Source of the DNA: Psychromarinibacter sediminicola
Lineage (GTDB): Bacteria > Pseudomonadota > Alphaproteobacteria > Rhodobacterales > Rhodobacteraceae
Assembly (NCBI RefSeq): GCF_029168335.1
Contig: NZ_JARGYC010000056.1
Location: 1-32,508 of the forward strand
DNA: 32,508 bases
Direction of reading: 5' to 3'
Shown: positions 1 to 6,384 of the stretch, in pieces
Numbering within the stretch: the stretch's first letter is position 1
Layout of the letters: each line of letters opens with the position of its first letter
Position numbers and translations under genes: made by a program
Notes under the pieces: model-generated
What the model saw: only the letters and a program-made list of their open reading frames with translations
Told to the model about the DNA's origin: nothing
Databases searched by the model: none

Positions 1-45
1 ACGCAGCTCGGCCGGGTAGGACGGGGTGTAAGATCTCTTGCTCAT
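1..45 (-). CDS. IS3-family transposase OrfA, N-terminal fragment
   Basis: Only the first 15 codons are present, running off the window edge: MSKRSYTPSYPAELR. This matches the usual opening of OrfA proteins of the IS3 family, which begin with a short basic stretch followed by a P-Y/F-x-A-E-F/L-R motif leading into a helix-turn-helix. OrfA is the DNA-binding subunit and is normally joined to the DDE catalytic part by programmed frameshifting. An AGGAT sequence a few bases upstream of the ATG (minus strand) could serve as ribosome-binding site. Nothing can be said about whether the full gene is intact. Confidence 0.6.
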   Translation of the reverse strand, partial: MSKRSYTPSYPAELR

Positions 46-95
46 CACAGGTATCCTTCGAGCTTTCTGCTCTCCGGTAAACCCGGGGCGGTTCA
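1..95 (-). mobile_element. Left-edge fragment of an IS3-family insertion sequence
   Basis: Read on the minus strand, the fragment begins near position 95 with TGAACCGCCCCGGGT, which resembles the terminal inverted repeat of some IS3-family elements. About 35 bases further in comes a ribosome-binding-like AAGGAT and then an ORF start at 45. The rest of the element lies outside the window, so neither the second inverted repeat nor the target duplication can be seen. The exact end (95 or one or two bases either side) is inferred from the TGA start of the repeat. Confidence 0.65.
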
Positions 96-219
96 AAGGG
101 CGGGACACCTTTGCCTTAACCCATTGACGTCATTGACCACCTACGGCGACCATCGCGGGACACTCCAGACTTGAAATCCAAGGGAAAATCGGAATGCTTG
201 AAGCCCCTCCGGGCCTACC

Positions 220-465
220 ATGCCCGGCAGATCCGTCGCGACACAGGGCGATCCGGGTCCATCCGCTCCGCCCCCATCGAAATCCCCGTCGCTTTCGCGG
301 ACCGAGTCGCATCCTTGGAAGGACGACCTCGGCCGGATCGGGCAACGCCGGCCGGAACGCGCCGTCCCTTTCGACACCAGGCCAGAGCAAGTGATACAGA
401 TCCGGTGCGCCATCGACTATGCGTCCGAGCGCGGGATCGAGGTTCACGCGAGGTTCGTTCAATGA
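220..465 (+). CDS. Small ORF of 81 codons, possible C-terminal remnant of a toxin, coupled to the immunity-like gene
   Basis: I do not recognise this protein by family. Its stop codon overlaps the start of the next gene in an ATGA arrangement (462-465), which suggests translational coupling. The N-terminal half is low-complexity and rich in Ser and Pro. The last 30 residues contain Q-I-R-x-A-I-D-Y-A-x-E-R-G-I-E-V followed by a short strand. That kind of ending is seen in the C-terminal nuclease domains of CdiA and other polymorphic toxins, just upstream of their immunity genes. Two in-frame stops lie upstream (172-174 and 199-201), so if this was a toxin only its tail survives. The alternatives are a genuine small protein, or a chance ORF in GC-rich DNA. 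No convincing ribosome-binding site precedes the ATG. Confidence 0.35.
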   Translation: MPGRSVATQGDPGPSAPPPSKSPSLSRTESHPWKDDLGRIGQRRPERAVPFDTRPEQVIQIRCAIDYASERGIEVHARFVQ

Positions 466-1025
466 GTTTCAAGAAAGCGCTGGCTCAGATGAAGGCCCAG
501 AACGCGCGGAGACCGAAGCCGCCAACGCCGCCGCCACCGGTGGAAAGCAAGGAGGCGACCGTTGATGCCTACCGGCAATTCACCCATGTCTTCTCGCACG
601 CCGTGTACCGTGCGGCGGTTGGCGACCCGAAGGGCTTTGCGGCGTTTCTGGACCCGCAACCTGCGCGCGAGGACCTCGGTCGGGCGGTGCACGAAGCGCT
701 TGCCGCGAGCCGCTTCATCACCCCCGAGCATCCCGAATGGGACACCGTAATGCGCCCGCCGACTGCAGACGAGATCAAGGCGCGGGAAAACGACCTGAAA
801 CGCCGCGCCGGTGTGAAAACCAACAAGGCTCTCTACAACGGTGTGGGAAGTGTTGCAGTCACCCTACAGGATGGACAGATCGAACTGAGTCCTTTGCGTC
901 ATCTCGGCCGCGGCGCTTGGGAAGGGATCAGGGGACACGAGCCAATACGACTGCCCGGGTCCATCTCCGACACCGAACTCGGCGACGCCGTCACGGCGGC
1001 TATCGAGATCAGCAGGAATTCGTAA
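462..1025 (+). CDS. CdiI-like contact-dependent inhibition immunity protein
   Basis: This is a 187-residue cytoplasmic protein with no signal peptide or membrane segment. After a basic, Pro-rich N-terminus (residues 1-30) comes a mixed alpha/beta body. Two similar segments of the form L-G-x-A-V-x-x-A-L/I-x-x-S-R occur, one mid-protein and one at the C-terminus; I associate this pattern with a family of CDI immunity proteins. Such proteins bind and neutralise the toxic C-terminal domain of a CdiA-type effector. The start at 462 is chosen because it overlaps the stop of the upstream small ORF (ATGA) and opens with a sensible M-S-F-K-K; an in-frame extension up to 171 reads as non-protein-like. 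No large cdiA or two-partner secretion gene lies in the window, so if the call is right this is an orphan immunity gene. The family call is from memory of the motif pattern and is moderate. Confidence 0.5.
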   Translation: MSFKKALAQMKAQNARRPKPPTPPPPVESKEATVDAYRQFTHVFSHAVYRAAVGDPKGFAAFLDPQPAREDLGRAVHEALAASRFITPEHPEWDTVMRPPTADEIKARENDLKRRAGVKTNKALYNGVGSVAVTLQDGQIELSPLRHLGRGAWEGIRGHEPIRLPGSISDTELGDAVTAAIEISRNS

Positions 1026-1095
1026 GTTATTGATAATAATATACGTTGATCCGCGTCGTTGATCGTCGGAAAGTTGGAGAACGTCCGATCCCGGT

Positions 1096-1111
1096 CCCGC
1101 CCGCTCCGCCA
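1096..1111 (+). repeat. tRNA-Ser 3'-end-like sequence, possible att-site remnant
   Basis: CCCGCCCGCTCCGCCA has the form of the 3' end of a bacterial tRNA-Ser: a T-stem strand (5), an acceptor strand (7), discriminator G and CCA. The bases before it do not make a T-loop (no TTCGA at the right place), so this is not a tRNA gene. Such orphan 3' ends mark the far border of elements integrated into tRNA genes. It lies between the accessory genes at 1-1025 and the first ordinary chromosomal gene. In GC-rich DNA a chance match is possible. Confidence 0.3.
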
Positions 1112-1191
1112 CTTACCCCCAAAGCATGCTCCCGCTCCGACCACGGCCCGAGCGCGGCGGCCGAACCGACCGCGACCGTGTCACACCCCGC

Positions 1192-2511
1192 TCAGGTCGC
1201 GCGGTCCGGCTCCGTGGCGCGGGCCTGCTCGCGCGCGCTGGGATGGGCCGAGGGGCGGAACGGCACCTCGACCACCTCGGCCGCGACGGGTTGGCCCGAC
1301 ACCTCGCTGTAGCCCTCGGGCAGCTCGACCAGGAGCTTCGTGCCCAGCTCCGTCTGCGCGATCGGCACGTATCCCAGCGCGATGTTGTAGCCCAGCTCCG
1401 GCGACCACCAGGGCGACGTCACATAGCCCACGCGCGCGCCGTCGGGCGTCGCGATCAGCCAGAAATCCGGCGCGTAGTCGGTGATCGGTTGCCCGCCCAT
1501 CGCCAGGCCCACCAGCTTCAGGCGGAACGGGTAGCGCCCGGCCTCGATCTCGGCGCGCTGCGCCTCCAGCGCGGCGCGGCCGATATAGTCGGCCTCCTTC
1601 TTTCGCGGCACCTGATAGGCCAGGTTCACCTGGAACGGCGAGGTCTCGATATCCATGTCCTGCCCCCAGGACAGGATCCCCGCCGCGATCCTCCGGTGAT
1701 GCGCCACCGCCGTCACCCGCAGCCCATAGCGCGCGCCCTGCCCGCGCAGCGCGTACCACACCGCCTCAGCATGCAGCGAGGCGTCGCGCACATAGACCTC
1801 ATAGCCCTTCTCGCCGGAAAACCCGGTCTGGCTGACCACCACCGGGCAGCCGGCCAGCTCGGTCTCCATCAGCCCGTAATACGGCAGGTCGTGGATCGCC
1901 TCGCCGAACAGGTCGGCCATGAAATCCTCCGACCACGGCCCCTGCACCTGCAGCGGCGCCACGTCGATCTCGGCTATGTCCACGTCATAGCCCAGCCCGA
2001 CATTCACCCCCTCTAGCCACAGCTGCAGGTCGCTGTCGGAGGCCGAGAACCAGAACTCGTCGTCGGCGAGCCGCAACAGCACCGGATCGTTCAGGATGCC
2101 GCCCGACTCGTTGCACAGGATCACGTATTTGCCGCGCATCGGCGCGATCTTCGTCGCGTCGCGGGTGACGACCCGGTTCACGAAGGCCTCCGCCTCCGGC
2201 CCGCGCACGCGGATCTGCCGCTCCACCGCGACGTTCCACAGCGTCACCCGGTTGACCAGTGCGTCGTATTCGGCCATCGCCCCGCCGTCCTCGGGCCGCA
2301 CGTAGTTGCGCGGGTGGTACATGCGGTTATAAACCGTCGCCCGCCAGCAGCCCGCCTCGATCGACAGATCCCAGAACGGCGACTTGCGCACCCGGGTGGA
2401 GATCAGCATCTGCACCGGCGTCGGGCCGGATTGGCGAAGGTTGATGGGCACCAGCCGGTCCGACTGGTCGATGCTCGGCACGTTGGGATGCGGCCGCTCC
2501 TGCGTGGCCAT
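1192..2511 (-). CDS. DmdA-like GcvT-superfamily tetrahydrofolate-dependent methyltransferase/demethylase
   Basis: The protein is 439 residues long. The body (from about residue 36) starts with a segment R-V-R-K-S-P-F and T-V-Y-N-R-M-Y-H-P, close in pattern to the opening of dimethylsulfoniopropionate demethylase DmdA. It continues with W-N-V-A-V-E-R-Q-I, G-G-I-L-N-D-P-V, L-Q-V-Q-G-P and G-I-L-S-W-G-Q-D-M-D, all landmarks of the GcvT/DmdA folate-binding fold. A C-terminal barrel domain follows. DmdA itself is about 365 residues; this protein has a longer N-terminus and a longer tail, and keeps F-S-G-E-K-G-Y-E where DmdA has W-S-K-Q-G-G-Y/F-E. It is therefore a relative rather than a safe DmdA. 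Family members move one-carbon groups from methylated sulfur, amine or glycine-type substrates to tetrahydrofolate. A strong GGGAGGTG sits just upstream of the ATG. It is transcribed divergently from the lipid-kinase gene. Confidence 0.75.
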   Translation of the reverse strand: MATQERPHPNVPSIDQSDRLVPINLRQSGPTPVQMLISTRVRKSPFWDLSIEAGCWRATVYNRMYHPRNYVRPEDGGAMAEYDALVNRVTLWNVAVERQIRVRGPEAEAFVNRVVTRDATKIAPMRGKYVILCNESGGILNDPVLLRLADDEFWFSASDSDLQLWLEGVNVGLGYDVDIAEIDVAPLQVQGPWSEDFMADLFGEAIHDLPYYGLMETELAGCPVVVSQTGFSGEKGYEVYVRDASLHAEAVWYALRGQGARYGLRVTAVAHHRRIAAGILSWGQDMDIETSPFQVNLAYQVPRKKEADYIGRAALEAQRAEIEAGRYPFRLKLVGLAMGGQPITDYAPDFWLIATPDGARVGYVTSPWWSPELGYNIALGYVPIAQTELGTKLLVELPEGYSEVSGQPVAAEVVEVPFRPSAHPSAREQARATEPDRAT

Positions 2512-2691
2512 GACGACACCTCCCTGACTGTCCGGCGGCCTGCCGCCCGGCGGTCGGGCCGGCCACCCCTCCCTGCAGGTTCAGGTAGAGGGCCGTCGGG
2601 CGTCGTCAAACCGCCCCGGGCGCCCCGCGGAACCCGCGCGGCCCAGGCGGCGTTCGTCACCGTGACCTGCCCGCGCGAAAGGACCGCCGCC

Positions 2692-3621
2692 GTGGACATG
2701 CCCCCAGACCGGACCCGCCAGGGCCGGACCGTCGCGATCGTGAACCCCGGCTCGGGCAGCGACGACATCGACGCGCTGATCGGCAGCGTGTCGCGCTTCT
2801 TCGACAGCGCCGCGACCCCCGGCGACGTCCGGATGGTGGGCGCCCGCGACGACATCGCGCAGATGGCCCGCCGCGCCGTCGACGAGGGCGCCGCCACGGT
2901 CGTGGCGGTGGGCGGCGACGGCACCGTGTCCACCGTGGCCGAGATCCTCGCCGGGACCGGCACCGCCCTGGGCGTCGTGCCGGCCGGCACCTTCAACTAC
3001 TTCGCCCGCGGTCTCGGCGTGCCGCAAGACCCCGAGGCCGCGCTGCAGGCCATTGCCGAGGGCACCGTGCGCCCGGTCACGCTCGGCCGCATCAACGGCC
3101 GGGTGTTTCTGAACAATGCCAGCGTCGGCATCTACTCGCGCATCCGCCGCCAGCGCGAGCGGACCTACCGCCGGTTCGGCCGCTCGCGGCTGGCCGCCTA
3201 CTGGTCCGTCCTCGCCGCCATCGTCCGCATCTACCGCCCGATGCGCCTGCGCCTGACGGTCGACGGCCACGAGCGCCGGCTGAAAAGCTCGCTGGTCTTC
3301 GTCGCCAACAGCGCCTACCAGATCGAGCAGTTCGGCATGGACGGCGCCGACGCCGTGCGCGCGGGCCTGCTGGCGGTCTACGTCTCGCGCGATACCGGCC
3401 GCTGGCACCTGATCAAGCAGGCCGTCCGGCTGGCGCTGAACGGCATCCAGCGCGGCCGCGACTTCGAGCTGATCACCGGCCGCGAGATCGTGCTGGACAC
3501 CCGCCGCCCCTGGCACCATGTCGTCCGCGACGGCGAGCTGGCCCGCCTGCGCGGCCCGTTCCGGTTCGAAAGCGACCCGCAGGCGCTCCGCGTGATCGTA
3601 CCGAAGGACACCGCGCCCTGA
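2692..3621 (+). CDS. Diacylglycerol/lipid kinase family protein
   Basis: The 309-residue protein is a member of the DAGK catalytic-domain family (diacylglycerol, sphingosine and YegS-type lipid kinases). The N-terminal domain shows the nucleotide-binding V-A-I-V-N-P-G-S-G (about 14-22), V-V-A-V-G-G-D-G-T (70-78) and G-V-V-P-A-G-T-F-N-Y-F-A-R (94-106). The all-beta C-terminal domain follows. The GTG at 2692 is preferred because AAAGGA (2678-2683) lies 8 bases ahead; the ATG at 2698 would be 14 bases away. The stop codon overlaps the ATG of the downstream metallophosphoesterase by one base (TGATG), so the two are almost certainly co-expressed. The lipid substrate cannot be read from the sequence. 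Confidence 0.85.
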   Translation: MDMPPDRTRQGRTVAIVNPGSGSDDIDALIGSVSRFFDSAATPGDVRMVGARDDIAQMARRAVDEGAATVVAVGGDGTVSTVAEILAGTGTALGVVPAGTFNYFARGLGVPQDPEAALQAIAEGTVRPVTLGRINGRVFLNNASVGIYSRIRRQRERTYRRFGRSRLAAYWSVLAAIVRIYRPMRLRLTVDGHERRLKSSLVFVANSAYQIEQFGMDGADAVRAGLLAVYVSRDTGRWHLIKQAVRLALNGIQRGRDFELITGREIVLDTRRPWHHVVRDGELARLRGPFRFESDPQALRVIVPKDTAP

Positions 3622-4436
3622 TGCAACGCATCGTCCACCTGTCCGACCTGCATTTCGGCCGCGCCCGGCCGGAAGTGCTGACCCCGCTTCTGTCGGCCGT
3701 GGCCGAGGCCGTCCCCGACCTCGTCGTGGTCTCGGGCGATCTGACCCAGCGCGCCCGCCCCCGCGAGTTCCGCGAGGCCCGCGCCTTTCTCGACCGGCTG
3801 CCCGCGCCGTGGCTGGCGGTGCCCGGCAATCACGACGTGCCGCTCTACAATCTCGGCCAGCGCCTGCTGCGCCCCTATGCCAGGTATCGCCGGTGGATCG
3901 GCCAGACGCTGGCGCCGCAGCTGGTGAATGCGCAGGTCGCCGTGGTCGGGCTGAACACCGTCGATCCGCGCCGCCACCAGCGCGGCGAGGTGCGCAGCGC
4001 CGACATCGCCCGGCTCTGCGCCACCTTCGGCACCGGCCCACCCGAGCGGCTGAACATCGCCGTCGGGCACCATCCGTTCGAACAGGGCGCGCATATCGAC
4101 AAGAGCCCGACCCGCCACGCCACCCGCGGCCTCGCCCGGCTGACCGAGTGCAACGCCCATGTCATCCTGTCGGGTCATCTGCACCTGTGGCATGCCGGCC
4201 CGTTCCTGACCAACGCCCGCGGCGCCGGGCCGATCCAGGTCCATGCCGGCACCTCGCTGTCGTCGCGGCTGCGCGGCGAGGTCAACGATTTCGCCCTGCT
4301 CGGGATCGACGCGGAGCGGCTGAGCGTCACCCGGATGGTCTATGACGACACCGCGCGGGGCTTCGCCGCGGCAGACCGGCTGTGGTTCCGCCGCGGCGCA
4401 GAGGGGTTGTCGCTGGAGGACGCGCGCGACCTCTGA
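3621..4436 (+). CDS. Calcineurin-like metallophosphoesterase
   Basis: This 271-residue soluble enzyme has the complete metal-ligand set of the family: S-D-L-H (Asp9, His11), G-D-L-T (Asp40), G-N-H-D (Asn70, His71), G-H-H (150-151) and G-H-L-H (185-188). These bind a dinuclear metal centre that hydrolyses phosphomono- or diesters. Relatives include cyclic-nucleotide phosphodiesterases (CpdA/Icc type) and UDP-diacylglucosamine hydrolases (LpxH/LpxI type); the sequence alone does not decide between them. It starts on the last base of the lipid-kinase stop codon, which suggests a linked role, perhaps acting on the kinase's product or on a lipid nucleotide. It converges on the sulP gene with 120 bases between stops. 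Confidence 0.85.
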   Translation: MQRIVHLSDLHFGRARPEVLTPLLSAVAEAVPDLVVVSGDLTQRARPREFREARAFLDRLPAPWLAVPGNHDVPLYNLGQRLLRPYARYRRWIGQTLAPQLVNAQVAVVGLNTVDPRRHQRGEVRSADIARLCATFGTGPPERLNIAVGHHPFEQGAHIDKSPTRHATRGLARLTECNAHVILSGHLHLWHAGPFLTNARGAGPIQVHAGTSLSSRLRGEVNDFALLGIDAERLSVTRMVYDDTARGFAAADRLWFRRGAEGLSLEDARDL

Positions 4437-4468
4437 CCGGTCCGTTGATTAACCCTTCGCTAACCGAA

Positions 4469-4486
4469 TGTTTCGCGCGCGAAACA
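4469..4486. repeat. Perfect 18-base palindrome between convergent genes
   Basis: TGTTTCGCGCGCGAAACA is identical to its reverse complement. It lies between the 3' ends of the metallophosphoesterase and sulP genes. The arms TGTTTC and GAAACA are the same as those of the ParB-binding parS consensus, but the centre is six bases (GCGCGC) instead of four. There is no adjacent T-run, so a classical terminator is unlikely. A protein-binding site or chance are the remaining options. Confidence 0.5.
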
Positions 4487-4556
4487 AATGGTTGCGGGAC
4501 GATCTTGATCCTTTGCGAAACGGGCCTCGATCCGGCGTCGTTCCGGGGCCGCCGCG

Positions 4557-6296
4557 CTACTCCGCCACCTTCAGCCGGCTGTCCTGCGTCAACTCGGTCC
4601 AGGCCTGGTATTGCGACAGGAACACCTTGCCGTTCAGCTCCTTCAGGAAATGCGTCTCCTTCAGCCGGTCCATCACCGGCCCCTTCACCTCGGACAGGTG
4701 GAAGCCGATCCCCAGATCGGTCAGCCGGTGATTGATCGCCTCCAGGCTTTCCAGCGCCGAGTAGTCGACCTCGTTCACCGCCGGGAACATCAGCACCACG
4801 TTGCGGATCGGACAGTCCGCCGCGATCCGGTCCTGCACCAGATCCTCCAGGAACCGCGCGTTGACGAAATACAGGCTCTCGTCCACCCGCAGGGTCAGCA
4901 GCGTCGGATCGGTCTCGACCTTGTGGCGGTTGATGTTGCGGAAATGCTCGGTCCCCGGCACCAGCCCCACCTCGGCCACATGCGGCGCGGAGGTCTTGTA
5001 GAGATGCAGCAGCACCGACAGCACCACGCCCGAGGCCACGCCGATCTCCACCCCCATCCCCAGCGTCAGCAGGATCGTCGCGGTGACGGCGGCGAAGTCG
5101 GATTTCGAATAGGCCCAGGTCTTCTTCAGGATCGAGAAGTCCACGAGGCTCAGCACCGCCACGATGATCGTCGCCGCCAGCGTCGCCTTCGGCAGGAAGA
5201 AGACCAGCGGCGTCAGCGCGACCGCGGCGATGGCCAGCCCGATGGCGGTGAAGGCGCCCGCGGCCGGCGTCTCGGCGCCCGCATCGAAATTCACGACCGA
5301 ACGCGCGAAGCCGCCCGTCACCGGGTAGCCGCCGGTGAAGGCCGCGCCGATATTGGCCGCGCCCAGCCCGATCAGCTCCTGGTTCGGGTCGATCCGCTGG
5401 CGTTTCTTCGCGGCCAGCGTCTGGGCGACCGAGACCGACTCCACGAAGCCGATGATCGAGATCAGGATCGCCGGGATCGCCAGCTGCCGGATCAGCTCGG
5501 GCGCAAAGCCCGGCAGGGTCAGCGGCGGCAGGCTCTGCGGCACCTCGCCCACCACGGCGACATTGCCCCAGCCCGACAGCCCGAAGGCCCAGGTGGCGAG
5601 CGTGGTGACCACGACGGCGGCCACCGGCCCGGCCTTGGTGGCGACATCCGCTAGCTTCGGCGACAGCCCGGCCTTCAGCAGCCGCGGCTTCAGCCCCTTG
5701 CGCACCCAGAACAGGAAAGCGGTGGTGGCGGCGCCGATGATCAGCGTGACGACGCTCAGCTGCGTCAGATGCGACAGCAGCGAGCCGACCATCTCGATCA
5801 GCGTGTGGCCGTGCGCCTCGACGCCCAGGATATGCTTGAGCTGGCTGGTCGCGATCAGGATGCCGGAGGCGGTGATGAAGCCCGCGATGACCGGATGGCT
5901 GAGGAAATTCGCAAGGAACCCCAGCCGGAACAACCCCAGCGCCAGCAGGAAGCCGCCCGACAATAGCGCCAGCGTCAGCGCGGCGACGGCATAGCCGGCG
6001 GTGCCGGCCTCGGCCACCTGCCCCACGGCCGAGGCGGTCAGCAGCGAAACGACGGCCACGGGCCCCACGGCCAGCGCCCGGCTGGTGCCGAAGATGGCGT
6101 AAAGGATGATGGGCACGATCGAGGCGTAGATGCCGGCCTCGGGCGGCAGGCCCGCCAGCAGCGCGTAGGCCAGCGATTGCGGGATCAGCATGATCGTGAC
6201 GATCACCGCCGCGATCATGTCGTTCGAGAACGTCTCGCGGTTATAGCCCGCGCCCCAGTCGAAAACGGGTATGTAACGGCGGAGTGTGTCGATCAT
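4557..6296 (-). CDS. SulP-family anion permease with C-terminal STAS domain
   Basis: The protein has 579 residues, the normal size for bacterial SulP (SLC26) transporters. The N-terminus carries the signature P-Q-S-L-A-Y-A with G-L-P-P-E-A-G-I-Y-A-S just after it, then about 10-14 hydrophobic segments to roughly residue 430. A cytoplasmic STAS domain (about 450-565) contains V-D-Y-S-A-L-E-S-L. SulP proteins carry sulfate, bicarbonate or related anions; the substrate is not fixed by these motifs. It is the last gene of the sulfide operon, 88 bases after the SQR fusion, so movement of sulfite or sulfate, the end products of sulfide oxidation, is the most natural inference. The ribosome-binding site is weak. 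Confidence 0.88.
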   Translation of the reverse strand: MIDTLRRYIPVFDWGAGYNRETFSNDMIAAVIVTIMLIPQSLAYALLAGLPPEAGIYASIVPIILYAIFGTSRALAVGPVAVVSLLTASAVGQVAEAGTAGYAVAALTLALLSGGFLLALGLFRLGFLANFLSHPVIAGFITASGILIATSQLKHILGVEAHGHTLIEMVGSLLSHLTQLSVVTLIIGAATTAFLFWVRKGLKPRLLKAGLSPKLADVATKAGPVAAVVVTTLATWAFGLSGWGNVAVVGEVPQSLPPLTLPGFAPELIRQLAIPAILISIIGFVESVSVAQTLAAKKRQRIDPNQELIGLGAANIGAAFTGGYPVTGGFARSVVNFDAGAETPAAGAFTAIGLAIAAVALTPLVFFLPKATLAATIIVAVLSLVDFSILKKTWAYSKSDFAAVTATILLTLGMGVEIGVASGVVLSVLLHLYKTSAPHVAEVGLVPGTEHFRNINRHKVETDPTLLTLRVDESLYFVNARFLEDLVQDRIAADCPIRNVVLMFPAVNEVDYSALESLEAINHRLTDLGIGFHLSEVKGPVMDRLKETHFLKELNGKVFLSQYQAWTELTQDSRLKVAE

Positions 6297-6384
6297 GGGT
6301 CTGCTCTTTTGTTGGTGGACCCGGGCGGCGCATCCCGCCCCGCCCGTCCGTGAGGTGCCCCGCGCCCGACGGCGCGGAGAGAGG

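Noticed and set aside
1050-1111. A complete tRNA-Ser gene ending at 1111
   Set aside because: Only the last 16 bases fit. There is no T-loop, anticodon arm or matching 5' acceptor strand upstream.
2581-4041. A 486-codon minus-strand open frame opposite the lipid kinase and phosphoesterase
   Set aside because: It is low-complexity and Arg/Ala/Gly-rich, with no family resemblance. The plus-strand genes carry complete motifs.
4469-4486. A canonical parS site or a terminator
   Set aside because: The centre is six bases instead of the parS four, and there is no T-run on either side, so neither label is justified.
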